Source: Rhizobium sp. NLR16a (lineage in GTDB: Bacteria > Pseudomonadota > Alphaproteobacteria > Rhizobiales > Rhizobiaceae). From it: a stretch of 64,000 nucleotides of DNA. Made by a program: the position numbers and the translations under genes. The notes below the pieces were generated by a model, which ran no database searches, was not told the origin of the DNA, and saw only the letters and a list, made by a program, of their open reading frames with translations. Positions 53,544 to 62,449 of the stretch are shown piece after piece. The stretch covers positions 521,501 through 585,500 of the forward strand of contig NZ_CP072865.1 of assembly GCF_017948245.1 (NCBI RefSeq), read 5' to 3'. Positions within the stretch are counted from its first letter, which is position 1; the number at the start of each line of letters is the position of its first letter.

Positions 53544-53858
53544 ATGTATATCGCAATGAACCGCTTCAAGGTCGTAACCGGGACCGAGGGCGATTTCGAG
53601 ACGGTCTGGCGCAATCGGGATTCCAGCCTCGCCGAGGTCCCCGGTTTCGTCGAATTCCGCCTGCTGCGCGGCAAGGCCAACGAAGAAGAGGGCTACACGC
53701 TCTATTCCTCGCACACGGTCTGGAAGAGCGAAGACGATTTTCAGAACTGGACGAAGTCTGAGAACTTTCGCGCGGCGCACCGCAATGCCGGGGACCGCAA
53801 GACGATGTACAAGGGGCCGCCGGTTTTTGAGGGTTTTAATGTGGTCGACGGGATTTAA
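53544..53858 (+). CDS. Heme-degrading monooxygenase (HmuD/IsdG-like, ABM fold)
   Basis: 104 residues, GGAGA ribosome site. Antibiotic-biosynthesis-monooxygenase fold: MYIAMNRFKVVTGTEGDFET, RNRDSSLAEVPGFVEFRLLR, YTLYSSHTVWKSEDDFQNWT and FRAAHRNAGDRKTMYKGPPV. The Asn near residue 6, the Trp in DFQNWTKS and the His in AAHRNA fit the IsdG-type catalytic set. Predicted to open heme in the cytoplasm and release iron. Last gene of the DUF2325 operon; retained even though hmuSTUV is lost locally. Confidence 0.82.
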   Translation: MYIAMNRFKVVTGTEGDFETVWRNRDSSLAEVPGFVEFRLLRGKANEEEGYTLYSSHTVWKSEDDFQNWTKSENFRAAHRNAGDRKTMYKGPPVFEGFNVVDGI

Positions 53859-53897
53859 GGCTTGGCCCTTAAGGAATGCCGGTGCCGCCTCCTCCCT

Positions 53898-53918
53898 CTT
53901 CTCCCCGCTGGGGAGAAG
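53898..53918. repeat. Short palindromic element between convergent genes
   Basis: Perfect 9-bp arms CTTCTCCCC (53898-53906) and GGGGAGAAG (53910-53918) with a 3-base loop. The CCCTCTTCTCCCC / GGGGAGAAG composition is that of a palindromic unit widespread in intergenic regions of Rhizobium and relatives; it may also act as a terminator for the converging genes. Confidence 0.6.
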
Positions 53919-53926
53919 GGGTGACT

Positions 53927-54298
53927 CTACGCTCTGACCCGAAACACAGCACCCGCCGCCACGGCCAGCCAGCCGAGCATCATCGCCCATCCACCGGTCG
54001 GCGCGGCATAGGGGAAGAGGCCAGCGCCGGAGAAGCGGAGCGAGACGAGATCGCCGGCAAAGAACAGTGTTCCCACGATCATCAGAAAACCGGCCAGCCC
54101 GGCGGTCTTGAGCCTGGCGATGCCGAGCGCCAACGCCAGCAGGGCCGGGGCGTGCGCAAGGCACATGGCGGATGCAGAAGCCGCAAGGTTTGCCTCGCCC
54201 CCGCCATGGGCGGCAAGGGCGGCGAGCGCCACGCCGACTGCGCCGAACAGGCCGGCAAAGAGATAGAGCGCCGGCTCCAGGCGCGCGTTGAGGCTCAT
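53927..54298 (-). CDS. DUF423 small membrane protein
   Basis: 123 residues from ATG 54298. Four hydrophobic segments: YLFAGLFGAVGVALAALAAH, APALLALALGIARLKTAGLA, GFLMIVGTLFFAGDLVSLRF and GWAMMLGWLAVAAGAVFRVR. The GAVGVALAALAAHG and GTLFFAGDLVSL motifs are typical of DUF423 (YgdD). Function unknown. Its start overlaps the stop of the truncated hemoglobin gene by four bases, so the two are translated together. Confidence 0.85.
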   Translation of the reverse strand: MSLNARLEPALYLFAGLFGAVGVALAALAAHGGGEANLAASASAMCLAHAPALLALALGIARLKTAGLAGFLMIVGTLFFAGDLVSLRFSGAGLFPYAAPTGGWAMMLGWLAVAAGAVFRVRA

Positions 54299-54690
54299 GA
54301 CTCTTCCTTGTTTTGCATGTGATGGGCGAGGCGTTCGACCGGCGCCCAGATGAGATCGCGCAGTGCCTGGCTTGATATCGTCTCGTCGAGCGCGCGGCGG
54401 AAGCAGAGCAGCCATTCGTCGCGCTCCACCGGCCCGATCTCGGCAACGAAATGGCGGCTGCGCAGGCGCGGATGGCCGCGCTTGTCGGTATAGAGCGGCG
54501 GGCCGCCAAGATAGCCGCTCATGTATTCGTAGAATTTTTCTTCGCTGCCTTCGAGGCTCGGCGGGTGCGCGGCGCGCACGTTGCTTGCCTGCGGCAGCGT
54601 ATCCATCAGCGCGTAGAAGCGATGCGTCAGCGCCCGCACGGTGGGATCGCCGCCGATCGCTTCATATAGAGTGGTGACCTTCTCCGTCAC
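54295..54690 (-). CDS. Group II truncated hemoglobin (TrHbO)
   Basis: 131 residues. Landmarks: TLYEAIGGDPTVRALTHRFY, MDTLPQASNVRAAHPPSLEG, the Phe-Tyr pair in EKFYEYMSGYLGGP, the proximal heme His in GHPRLRSRHF near residue 72 and the G8 Trp in ERDEWLLCFRRAL, all features of group II truncated hemoglobins. Binds oxygen or NO; likely protective in the cytoplasm. Cotranslated with a DUF423 membrane protein. Confidence 0.88.
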   Translation of the reverse strand: MTEKVTTLYEAIGGDPTVRALTHRFYALMDTLPQASNVRAAHPPSLEGSEEKFYEYMSGYLGGPPLYTDKRGHPRLRSRHFVAEIGPVERDEWLLCFRRALDETISSQALRDLIWAPVERLAHHMQNKEES

Positions 54691-54828
54691 GGAACCATCC
54701 CCGGTATTATCTCATCCCCGGCTCTTCATGCACCCGATGGAAAACGATCGCAACTGTCATCAAGGTGCCGCGGCATTTCGCGCATAGTGCCTGTGGGGCA
54801 TGGGCTTACGCCGATTCTTCTTGACAAA

Positions 54829-54842
54829 ACCGTCCGGACGGT
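54829..54842. promoter_or_regulatory. Operator palindrome for the TetR/SMR operon
   Basis: Perfect 14-bp palindrome ACCGTCCGGACGGT lying between a TTGACA -35 (54821-54826) and a TATCTT -10-like element (54842-54847), 14 bases before the TetR start codon. Its placement predicts autorepression. Confidence 0.65.
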
Positions 54843-54855
54843 ATCTTTATCTCGC

Positions 54856-55419
54856 ATGTCAAACGCTCATCATCGCAAGAAGCAACCCGCTATCGTACGC
54901 CAGCAGTTGCTGGAGGTCGCCGCGCGTCTTGCTGCCAGCGAAGGCATGGCGGCCGTGACGCTCGATGCGGTTTCCGCTGCCTCCAGCGTCAGCAAGGGCG
55001 GCTTGCTGCATCACTTCCCGACAAAGAATGCGCTGCTCGACGCGCTGTTCGAGAGCCTGCTCGAAAGGTTCGATGCCGATATCGAGGAACTGATGCGCGG
55101 CGATCCCGTGCCGCAGGGCCGCTTCACCCGCGCCTATCTCAATGCGGTGTCCGGTCTCAAGGACCGTCCCGACGATTCCAGGAGTTGGACGCAGGTGACG
55201 ATCGCGCTTCTCGCCGAACCCCGGCTGCGCCTTCGCTGGCGCCAATGGGTTCAGGCGCGGGCCGAGGAATATGTCGGCACCGACTCCTCGCTCGATGCAC
55301 AGATCGTGCGCTTCGCCGCTGACGGGCTGTGGTTCGCCGATACGTTGGAGAGCCATGACATCAGCAGTGCTTTGAGGCTGAATCTCATCAGCCGTCTTGT
55401 CGAGCTCACGGGAAAGTAA
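54856..55419 (+). CDS. TetR-family repressor of an SMR efflux gene
   Basis: 187 residues from ATG 54856. Helix-turn-helix region RQQLLEVAARLAASEGMAAV, TLDAVSAASSVSKGGLLHHF and PTKNALLDALFES; the C-terminal ligand domain ends ALRLNLISRLVELTGK. Of the TetR_C_34/QacR-adjacent type that often pairs with EmrE-like pumps. 18 bases upstream of the SMR gene, and preceded by a palindromic operator. Confidence 0.85.
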   Translation: MSNAHHRKKQPAIVRQQLLEVAARLAASEGMAAVTLDAVSAASSVSKGGLLHHFPTKNALLDALFESLLERFDADIEELMRGDPVPQGRFTRAYLNAVSGLKDRPDDSRSWTQVTIALLAEPRLRLRWRQWVQARAEEYVGTDSSLDAQIVRFAADGLWFADTLESHDISSALRLNLISRLVELTGK

Positions 55420-55437
55420 TGCGAAAAGGAATTCGTC

Positions 55438-55779
55438 ATGAGCCAGGCCGCCATCTACGGGCTGCTCTTTGCAGCCATCGTGCTCGAAGTCATCGGCACT
55501 ACGGCGCTGCAATTGTCGCAACAGTTTACGCGCATCGGGCCGACGGCGCTTGTCGTCGCGTGTTATGCCGCGGCCTTCTATTGCCTATCCTTGACGCTGA
55601 AGAGCATTCCCGTCGGCATCGCCTATGCAATTTGGAGCGCTTTGGGAATCGTGCTGATTTCTTCGGTTGGCCTGATCTTCTTCAAGCAGCGCCTCGACCT
55701 GCCGGCCATTGTCGGCCTCGGGCTGATCATATCGGGCGTCATCGTCGTCAATCTGTTCTCTAAATCCGTTTCTCATTGA
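55438..55779 (+). CDS. SMR-family (EmrE-like) multidrug efflux protein
   Basis: 113 residues, four transmembrane helices. The essential membrane-embedded Glu is at position 17 in [19 protein letters not shown], and the signature [20 protein letters not shown] with GLGIVLIS-like following helix is present; [15 protein letters not shown] ends the protein. Proton-coupled export of quaternary cations, working as a dimer. Regulated with the TetR gene upstream. Confidence 0.9.
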   Translation: MSQAAIYGLLFAAIVLEVIGTTALQLSQQFTRIGPTALVVACYAAAFYCLSLTLKSIPVGIAYAIWSALGIVLISSVGLIFFKQRLDLPAIVGLGLIISGVIVVNLFSKSVSH

Positions 55780-55910
55780 TTTCATTGCTATATTTCAGAA
55801 AGTCCTCTGGAGTCTCACGGAAGAAATTTTCCCCTTTGTCAAACCCCTGACAAAGCGATATGTGTTGCTCGGACGTGGAGGAGATCGAGGCGCACCCAAG
55901 CGCCTTTTTC

Positions 55911-55922
55911 CAAAGCGCTTTG
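55911..55922. promoter_or_regulatory. LacI-type operator upstream of the ThuA-like gene
   Basis: CAAAGCGCTTTG is a perfect 12-bp palindrome with the central CG expected for LacI/GalR-family operators, 45 bases before the ThuA-like start codon. No LacI-family gene lies in the window, so the repressor would be encoded elsewhere. Confidence 0.5.
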
Positions 55923-55966
55923 AATTTCCCGCCTGTCGATACTTCCGGCTTCCAGAGGAGCACATC

Positions 55967-56752
55967 ATGACCATACGCACCGTCGTCTGGGGTGAAAACA
56001 TCCACGAGAATACCAATGCGATCGTCCGGGGCATCTACCCTGAAGGCATGCATACGACGATCGCCAATGCGCTGAATACCGATGCCGGCATCTCGGCGAC
56101 CACGGCGACGCTGCAGGAGCCGGAACATGGGCTGAGCGAGGCCCGGCTTGCCGAAACCGATGTCTTGACCTGGTGGGGCCACAAGGATCACGGTGCGGTC
56201 TCAGACGTCGTCGTCGAACGTGTCGCCAGGCGCGTCTGGGAGGGCATGGGCCTTCTCGTGCTGCATTCCGGCCATTTCTCCAAGATCTTCAAGCGGCTGA
56301 TGGGTACCCCCTGCGCGCTGAAATGGCGCGAGGCGGGCGAGCGCGAGCGGCTGTGGACGATCAACCCGCGCCATCCGATCGCCGCCGGCATCGGCGAGCA
56401 TTTCGAGCTCGAGAACGAGGAAATGTATGGCGAGCAATTCTCGGTGCCGGAGCCGCTTGAAACGGTGTTCATCTCCTGGTTCCAGGGCGGGGAAGTGTTC
56501 CGCTCGGGCCTGACCTGGCGCCGCGGCGCCGGCAACATCTTCTATTTCCGCCCGGGCCACGAGACCTATCCGACCTATCACGACGCCACGGTGCAGAAGG
56601 TGCTGATCAACGGCGTCAAGTGGGCCTACAACCCTGAAGGCGCGTTGACTGGCATTACCGACGCTCCAAATGTGCCCGTGGAAAAGGCATTGGAGCCGAT
56701 CGTCGAGCGCGGCCCGAAACTGCACCAAGCCGGCGAAGCCGGTTATCGCTGA
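55967..56752 (+). CDS. thuA: ThuA-domain protein (trehalose/sugar utilisation)
   Basis: 261 residues from ATG 55967 (CAGAGGAG ribosome site). ThuA-like amidotransferase-fold protein: [20 protein letters not shown] at the start, [37 protein letters not shown], and [20 protein letters not shown] near the end. In Sinorhizobium ThuA and ThuB act in trehalose utilisation through 3-keto derivatives. Here it pairs with an oxidoreductase gene 9 bases on but has no transporter genes beside it, so the exact sugar is uncertain. Confidence 0.8.
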   Translation: MTIRTVVWGENIHENTNAIVRGIYPEGMHTTIANALNTDAGISATTATLQEPEHGLSEARLAETDVLTWWGHKDHGAVSDVVVERVARRVWEGMGLLVLHSGHFSKIFKRLMGTPCALKWREAGERERLWTINPRHPIAAGIGEHFELENEEMYGEQFSVPEPLETVFISWFQGGEVFRSGLTWRRGAGNIFYFRPGHETYPTYHDATVQKVLINGVKWAYNPEGALTGITDAPNVPVEKALEPIVERGPKLHQAGEAGYR

Positions 56753-56761
56753 GGAGCATTC

Positions 56762-57805
56762 ATGCGACTACTCGTTCTTGGCACGGGCGTGATGGCGAAA
56801 AACCAGCTCACCCACTTCAGCAAAATCGACGGGGTGACGGTGGTTGGCGCTGTCGACACCGACCCCGACCGGCTTTCCGCCTTTGCCGACAAGTTCAATA
56901 TCGAAAAACGGTTCCATTCCTTGGATGAGGCGATCGCCTGGGGCGAGTTCGAGGCGGCGACGAACATCACACCCGATCGCATCCATCACCCGACAACCAT
57001 GGCGCTGATTGCGGCCGGCAAACATGTGCTCTGCGAGAAGCCGCTTGCGGAAAACTATCCGAAGGCGCTGGAGATGACGGAAGCGGCCGAGAAGGCCGGC
57101 GTCATCAACATGGTGAACCTTACCTATCGCAACGTCGCGCCGCTGCAGCGCGCCCGCGAGATGGTGCTATCAGGCGAACTCGGCACGATCAAACATGTGG
57201 AGGCGTCCTATCTCCAGAGCTGGCTCGTATCGCGCGCCTGGGGCGACTGGCGCACCGAATCGACCTGGCTGTGGCGGCTTTCCACCGGCCACGGCTCGAA
57301 CGGCGTGCTCGGCGATGTCGGCATCCACATCCTTGATTTCGCCGCCTATGGCGCCGCCACCGACATCGACCATGTCTTTGCGCGGCTGAAGACCTTCAAC
57401 AAGGCGCCGGGCGGCCAGATTGGCGAATATATGCTCGACGCCAATGACAGTTTCACCATGTCGGTCGATTTCGCCAACGGCGCGCTCGGCGTGATCCATG
57501 CCAGCCGCTGGGCGACGGGCCACCTGAATGAGCTGAAACTGCGCATCTACGGCGAAAAGGGCAGCCTCGAGGTCATCCACCGGCCGGCCGGATCGGAACT
57601 GCGCGGCTGCCTTGGAGACGATGCCGAGACCGCCACCTGGAAGGACATCGAGGTGGCGCCGGTGCCGACCAACTACCAGCGCTTCGCCGAGGCGGTGGCA
57701 AGCGGCATCCAGCCCGACCCTAACTTCCGCCACGCCGCCAATCTGCAGAAGGTGCTCGACCTCGCCATGGAGACGGAGCGCGAGCGGCGCGAACTGAAGG
57801 TCTGA
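56762..57805 (+). CDS. thuB: Gfo/Idh/MocA-family oxidoreductase (ThuB-like)
   Basis: 347 residues, GAGGAGCATTC ribosome site. N-terminal Rossmann fold LLVLGTGVMAKNQLTHFSKI, the EKP cofactor motif in HVLCEKPLAENYPKALEM, and C-terminal substrate domain with NLTYRNVAPLQRAREMVLSG, GDVGIHILDFAAYGAA and SFTMSVDFANGALGVIHASR. Predicted NAD(P)-dependent sugar or inositol dehydrogenase acting with the ThuA protein, probably co-transcribed under the LacI-type operator. Confidence 0.85.
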   Translation: MRLLVLGTGVMAKNQLTHFSKIDGVTVVGAVDTDPDRLSAFADKFNIEKRFHSLDEAIAWGEFEAATNITPDRIHHPTTMALIAAGKHVLCEKPLAENYPKALEMTEAAEKAGVINMVNLTYRNVAPLQRAREMVLSGELGTIKHVEASYLQSWLVSRAWGDWRTESTWLWRLSTGHGSNGVLGDVGIHILDFAAYGAATDIDHVFARLKTFNKAPGGQIGEYMLDANDSFTMSVDFANGALGVIHASRWATGHLNELKLRIYGEKGSLEVIHRPAGSELRGCLGDDAETATWKDIEVAPVPTNYQRFAEAVASGIQPDPNFRHAANLQKVLDLAMETERERRELKV

Positions 57806-57874
57806 TCAGCGCCTCGAAATAACGAAACCAAACGGTCGGTCAACCAGCTGGCCAGCCGCTGGTGCATGCGCACG

Positions 57875-57899
57875 AAAAAGGCCCCGCCGAGGCGGGGCC
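57875..57899 (-). terminator. Terminator of the DUF1236 gene
   Basis: Arms GGCCCCGCC (57880-57888) and GGCGGGGCC (57891-57899); on the minus strand the hairpin is followed by TTTTTCG (57879-57873). It stands about 40 bases past the stop of the DUF1236 gene. Confidence 0.8.
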
Positions 57900-57939
57900 G
57901 GAGGTGGCCGGGCCGCAGCATGCGGCCTCGGCGGTTTGA

Positions 57940-58335
57940 TTATTCGATGACCTGCACGACGCGATGGGTGCGGGGTTCGACGATCACGCGGCGGTCATTG
58001 ATGACCGTATAAGCATATTTCGGGTTGTCGGGCACCGGAGTGACGACGACATCGGCCGGAAGCGGCTTGCCGACGACGATCGGCTGCTCGACGACCACGC
58101 GGGAGGTCGGGGCCGGCTGCTGCTGAACGTAGGTGACGACCTCACGCGGCGGCGGATCGACCACGGCACCGGCAACGCCGCCGGCTATGCCGCCCACGGC
58201 AGCGCCTACGGGGCCACCGACGATCGCGCCGGTGATGGCGCCGCCGGCAGCGCCGGTCACGGCTCCGTCAGCCAGAGCGTTGGTAGCAAGCGACGACAGC
58301 GCAAGGGCGCCGGAGACAAGTAGGATCTTGTACAT
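57940..58335 (-). CDS. DUF1236-type secreted stress protein
   Basis: 131 residues from ATG 58335 (GGAGAAGC ribosome site). A signal peptide (MYKILLVSGALALSSLATNA) is followed by a Gly/Ala-rich repeat segment (GAAGGAITGAIVGGPVGAAV) resembling a glycine-zipper, then the DUF1236 domain with VVEQPIVVGKPLPADVVVTP, YAYTVINDRRVIVEPRTHRV. Envelope protein of unknown role. A full EcfG promoter lies upstream, so it is predicted to be stress-induced. Confidence 0.82.
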   Translation of the reverse strand: MYKILLVSGALALSSLATNALADGAVTGAAGGAITGAIVGGPVGAAVGGIAGGVAGAVVDPPPREVVTYVQQQPAPTSRVVVEQPIVVGKPLPADVVVTPVPDNPKYAYTVINDRRVIVEPRTHRVVQVIE

Positions 58336-58368
58336 TTTGCTTCTCCTTTGCTGGGGTTGCGTTTGGGT

Positions 58369-58393
58369 AACGACGACGCCAAATCGAGGTTCC
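58369..58393 (-). promoter_or_regulatory. EcfG-type promoter for the DUF1236 gene
   Basis: On the minus strand GGAAC (58393-58389), 16 bases, CGTT (58372-58369), a full consensus match 34 bases before the start codon. Confidence 0.7.
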
Positions 58394-58465
58394 CGCAGCA
58401 AAGAGTCACGCTTTGGAAGGCCGGTTCATATTCTGTGAGGCGGCTGAGGCATCCGCCGGATTGGA

Positions 58466-59587
58466 TTATTCCAGGCGCCGGCGGAATAGCCAGGCGGCGG
58501 CGCTGAGCGTCACCGTGGCGATCAGCGCCAGCGGGATGGTCTGGTTCACCACCTCGCTCAACGGGATATCCTTGAGGAAAACGCCTTTGACGATCACCAG
58601 GAAATAGCGCAGCGGATTGACGTAGGTTATCGGCTGCAGCCAGCCCGGCATGTTTTCGATGGGGGTCGCGAAGCCCGAGAGCAGCATGGCCGGGACCATG
58701 AACAGGAAGGCGCCGAGGATCGCCTGCTGCTGCGTCATCGACAGCGCCGAGATGAAGAGGCCGAGGCCGGCAACCGAGCCGAGATAGAAGATCGCGCTGC
58801 CGTAAAGCAGGAAGAGCGAGCCGCGCAGCGGCACCTCGAAGAGAAAGACGGCGGCGAGGACATAGACGGTGATGTGGAAGAGGCCGATCAACATCGGCGG
58901 GATGAGCTTGCCGATCAGGATCTCGTGCAGGCGCAACGGTGAGACCATCAGCTGATCGAAGGTGCCGAGCTCGCGCTCGCGGGCGATCGACAGCGCCGTG
59001 ACGATCAGGCCGATGAGGAGCGCGATGCTGGCGATCAGGTTCGGCACCATGAACCATTGATAGGTGAGGTTCGGGTTGAACCAGTTGCGCGGCACGGATG
59101 AGACGATGCTGGCGCCGGCGCGTTTGCCGGCCGTGGTATCGGCGGCAAGCGCCGCGCCGATCTGCGAAAGGTAGCCCGCAACGATCTGCGAGGCGTTGGA
59201 GCGGCGGCCGTCGAGCACCACCTGCAGGTCGCTCGGCGTTCCCGCTTCGATATTGCGGGAAAAATCCGGGCCGATTTCGACCGCGGCGATGACCGTCTGA
59301 TTGTCGATCGCCACCTGGACCTCCGCCTGCTCGGCGGCGATCTCGATATTGCGGAAGGTCGGCGAGCCATCGATGCGCTCGATCAGCTCCTGGCCCCAAT
59401 GGCCGCTATCGCGGTTGAGGATCATGACGTCGACATTGCGCACTTCGAGCGTCGCCGCATAGGAAAAGACGAGAAGCTGGACGATCGGTGGGCCGATCAG
59501 GATGGCGCGGCCCTTGGGGTCGCGCAGCACGGCGAGCAACTCCTTGACGATGAGGGCGTAAAGCCTTGTCCACCCCATCTCAGCCAA
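58466..59587 (-). CDS. ybhR: ABC-2 exporter permease (YbhR-like)
   Basis: 373 residues. N-terminal helix ILIGPPIVQLLVFSYAATLE, a large periplasmic domain with DVMILNRDSGHWGQELIERI, then five helices with the E-loop RERELGTFDQLMVSPLRLHE near residue 215 and GFATPIENMPGWLQPITYVN. ABC-2 type, as in YbhR/YhhJ. Start overlaps the preceding permease by eight bases. Last gene of the exporter operon; forms a heterodimeric channel with the second permease. Confidence 0.88.
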   Translation of the reverse strand: MAEMGWTRLYALIVKELLAVLRDPKGRAILIGPPIVQLLVFSYAATLEVRNVDVMILNRDSGHWGQELIERIDGSPTFRNIEIAAEQAEVQVAIDNQTVIAAVEIGPDFSRNIEAGTPSDLQVVLDGRRSNASQIVAGYLSQIGAALAADTTAGKRAGASIVSSVPRNWFNPNLTYQWFMVPNLIASIALLIGLIVTALSIARERELGTFDQLMVSPLRLHEILIGKLIPPMLIGLFHITVYVLAAVFLFEVPLRGSLFLLYGSAIFYLGSVAGLGLFISALSMTQQQAILGAFLFMVPAMLLSGFATPIENMPGWLQPITYVNPLRYFLVIVKGVFLKDIPLSEVVNQTIPLALIATVTLSAAAWLFRRRLE

Positions 59588-60707
59588 TCCTCTTTCTGGT
59601 GCTGCGTGCGGCCAGCACGAACATGACGCCGCCGATCGTCAGCATGACCGAGATTGCTCGACCGAACATTGGCCAGATGTCGCCGGCGAGAAACACTGTC
59701 TGCAGGCTGGGGATCAGGTAGCGGGCCGGCACGATGAAGGTGATCCACTGGATGATCCTGGGCATAGAGTTGATCTCGAACAGGAAGCCCGAGAGCAGGA
59801 AGGCCGGCAGGAAGGCGGAGATCAGCGCCAGCTGCGAGGCGAGGAACTGGTTCTTGGTTGCCGTCGAGATCAACAGGCCTTGCCCCAGCGCCGGGATCAG
59901 GAAGGCGGCCGACAGGGCATAAAGCCCGGCGACCGAACCGCGGAACGGCACGCCGAAGAGAAAGACCGCAAGCAGCACGCAGAGCGTCATCGAGGTGAGA
60001 CCGAGCAGAAAATAGGGCAGGATCTTGCCGGCGAGCAGTTCGACGGCCGTCGCCGGCGTCGCCATCATTGCTTCCATCGTGCCGCGCTCCCATTCGCGGG
60101 CGACAACGAGCGAGGTCAGCAGTGTACCGACAAGCGTCATGACAATGGCTATCGAGCCCGGCACGAGGAAGTTGCGACTGGTCAGCTCCGGATTGAACCA
60201 GAAGCGCTGCTCAACTGCGATGGCGGGACTGTGGGAGGCGACGTCCGCCTGCCTCTGCTGTTCCCAGTTGGCAACGGCGCCCTGCGCATAGTTCTGGACG
60301 AAATTCGCCGTGTTCGGATCGGAGCCGTCGACAATCACCTGGACCTCCGGGCGGTTGCCGGCGGTATAACGGGTGGTGAAATCGGCCGGGATGACGACGA
60401 TGCCGCGCACCTTTCCGATCACGAGATCTTCTTCGAACAGGCGGCGGTCACGGCCGATCACCACGTCGAAATAGCGCGAGGCCCGAAAGCTGGCCGCGAG
60501 GTCCTGCGTCAGCGGCGTCATCTCTTCGGTCACGAGGCCAATGCGGGTGCGCGTTGTATCGAGCGAGACGCCGTAGCCGAAGAGGAAGAGCAGGATCAGC
60601 GGCAGTACAAAGGCGATGAGGATGCTGCTCGGGTCGCGGATCGCCTGGAAGCTTTCCTTGCGCACCAGAGCTGCAAGACGCCGGAGCCGGCCGGAGGAAA
60701 TGCTCAT
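59580..60707 (-). CDS. ybhS: ABC-2 exporter permease (YbhS-like)
   Basis: 375 residues. Same architecture as its neighbour: first helix LIAFVLPLILLFLFGYGVSL, periplasmic domain with YFDVVIGRDRRLFEEDLVIG, then helices with the VAREWERGTMEAMMATPATA loop near residue 225 and GFLFEINSMPRIIQWITFIV. The start overlaps the ATPase stop (ATGA, 60704-60707). Pairs with the YbhR-like permease. Confidence 0.88.
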   Translation of the reverse strand: MSISSGRLRRLAALVRKESFQAIRDPSSILIAFVLPLILLFLFGYGVSLDTTRTRIGLVTEEMTPLTQDLAASFRASRYFDVVIGRDRRLFEEDLVIGKVRGIVVIPADFTTRYTAGNRPEVQVIVDGSDPNTANFVQNYAQGAVANWEQQRQADVASHSPAIAVEQRFWFNPELTSRNFLVPGSIAIVMTLVGTLLTSLVVAREWERGTMEAMMATPATAVELLAGKILPYFLLGLTSMTLCVLLAVFLFGVPFRGSVAGLYALSAAFLIPALGQGLLISTATKNQFLASQLALISAFLPAFLLSGFLFEINSMPRIIQWITFIVPARYLIPSLQTVFLAGDIWPMFGRAISVMLTIGGVMFVLAARSTRKRIG

Positions 60708-62449
60708 GATGCATCATCCGCTTCCGATTGCTGCACCAGCGCGATGAAGGCGTCCTCCATCGTCGGGTCCGGCGCATCCCTTGTCGCGACACGTGCCTTC
60801 AACTCATCGGGAGAACCGAGCGCGATCGAACGGCCGCGGTAGATCAGCGATATGCGGTCGCAATATTCCGCCTCGTCCATGAAATGGGTGGTGACGAGCA
60901 CGGTGACGCCTTTTTCGACCAAGCCGTTGATATGCGTCCAGAACTCGCGGCGAGTGATCGGATCGACGCCGGAGGTCGGTTCATCGAGGAAGAGGGCGCG
61001 CGGTTCGTGCATGACGGCGCAGGCAAGCGCCAGCCGTTGCTTGAGCCCGAGCGGCAGATCCTTGGCGGGTTCGCGGGCGTGGCGGCCGAAATCGAAAATA
61101 TCGGCCATTAGCGCGATGCGCTCGCGCCTGCGCTGCCGACGAAGGCCATAGACACCGGCGAAGAATTCCAGGTTCTGCATGACGGTAAGATCGCCGTAGA
61201 GCGAGAATTTCTGTGCCATATAGCCGAGCTGATTGCGCGCTTCCGCAGCGTCGCGGCGAAGATCGAAACCCGCAACGCGGCCTTCGCCGCCGGTCGGTTT
61301 CAGCAGGCCGCAGAGCATCTTGAAGGTGGTGGACTTGCCGGCGCCGTTTGGCCCAAGCAGGCCGAAGATCTCGCCGCGGCGGATATCGAAGCTGATGTCG
61401 TCGGCGGCGGTGAAATCGCCGAAGCGCTTGGTCAGGCCCTTGGCCTCGATCACCGGCCGGTCGCCCTCGGCCTTCAGCGGCTCTTGCGCTTCGGCAAGCC
61501 GGGAGCGGCCGCCGGGGCCGCCGCCGAGCATATCGACGAAGGCATCCTCGAAACGGGCCGGGGCTGGGGAAAGCGATGCGCCGTTACCGGCCTTGCCGAT
61601 ATCGGGCGTCTTGCCGCTGGCTGCGACGAGGCGGATCGCCTCGCCCTGGATCACGCCGTCGATGACCCCATCGGCCTGCAGGAGTTCGGCGAGAACCTGT
61701 CGACGGCGCCCCGTGACGTCGGAGACCCGGAAGACGCGGTCTTTGACGCGCTCGGTCATTTCGTTCGGTTTTCCCGAGAAGAGCAGTTTTCCCTGGTTCA
61801 AGAGCAGCACGTGGTCGCAGGCTTCAGCCTCGTCAAGGTAAGCGGTCGACCAGACCACGCCGATGCCTTCCTTCGTCAGGTTCTCAACCATCTTCCAGAG
61901 GTCGCGGCGCGAGATCGGATCGACGCCGACGCCCGGTTCGTCGAGCAGCAGCAGGCGCGGCTTTTTCAGAAGCGCGCAGGCAAGGCCGAGCTTCTGTTTC
62001 ATGCCGCCGGAGAGCTTTCCGGCGAGCCGGCCGGTGAAACGCTTGAGGTCGGTGAAGGTCAACAGTTCGTCGAAGGCGCCGGCGCGTTCGCTCTTCGGCA
62101 GGCCGCGCAAATCGGCATAGAGATCGAGGTTTTCCTGGACCGAGAGATCCTCATAAAGACCGAAGCGCTGCGGCATGTAGCCGGTCGCCGCCTGAATGCC
62201 GGCGGCGTTCTTTCTGGTGTCGAAGCCCAGAACCTCCATCGTTCCGGTATCGGGCAGCATCAGGCCGGTCATCAGCCGGATCAGCGTCGTCTTGCCGGCG
62301 CCGTCGGGGCCAACGAGGCCGGTGATCGCGCCGCCGCCGATGACGCCGGAGACGGCGTCGAGGGCTGCAGGCGCACCCCCAAAGCGCTTGGTGACGCCGT
62401 CGATCCGAACGAGCGGCCTGGCGTCTCGACCGGGTTCGGGGGCAGTCAT
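60704..62449 (-). CDS. ybhF: Tandem ABC ATPase (YbhF-like)
   Basis: 581 residues with two nucleotide-binding domains in one chain. First: Walker [10 protein letters not shown] near residue 48, signature LSGGMKQKL, Walker [14 protein letters not shown]. Second, from about residue 325: GPNGAGKST, a signature region reading [19 protein letters not shown], and [12 protein letters not shown]. The second signature lacks the usual SGG. Powers the YbhSR-type ABC-2 exporter. Its start overlaps the adaptor stop (ATGA, 62446-62449). Confidence 0.92.
   Translation of the reverse strand: MTAPEPGRDARPLVRIDGVTKRFGGAPAALDAVSGVIGGGAITGLVGPDGAGKTTLIRLMTGLMLPDTGTMEVLGFDTRKNAAGIQAATGYMPQRFGLYEDLSVQENLDLYADLRGLPKSERAGAFDELLTFTDLKRFTGRLAGKLSGGMKQKLGLACALLKKPRLLLLDEPGVGVDPISRRDLWKMVENLTKEGIGVVWSTAYLDEAEACDHVLLLNQGKLLFSGKPNEMTERVKDRVFRVSDVTGRRRQVLAELLQADGVIDGVIQGEAIRLVAASGKTPDIGKAGNGASLSPAPARFEDAFVDMLGGGPGGRSRLAEAQEPLKAEGDRPVIEAKGLTKRFGDFTAADDISFDIRRGEIFGLLGPNGAGKSTTFKMLCGLLKPTGGEGRVAGFDLRRDAAEARNQLGYMAQKFSLYGDLTVMQNLEFFAGVYGLRRQRRRERIALMADIFDFGRHAREPAKDLPLGLKQRLALACAVMHEPRALFLDEPTSGVDPITRREFWTHINGLVEKGVTVLVTTHFMDEAEYCDRISLIYRGRSIALGSPDELKARVATRDAPDPTMEDAFIALVQQSEADDAS

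Noticed and set aside
53046..54509. 487-codon antisense frame spanning the iron operon and hemoglobin region
   Set aside because: Composite high-GC shadow across several real genes and an intergenic palindrome.
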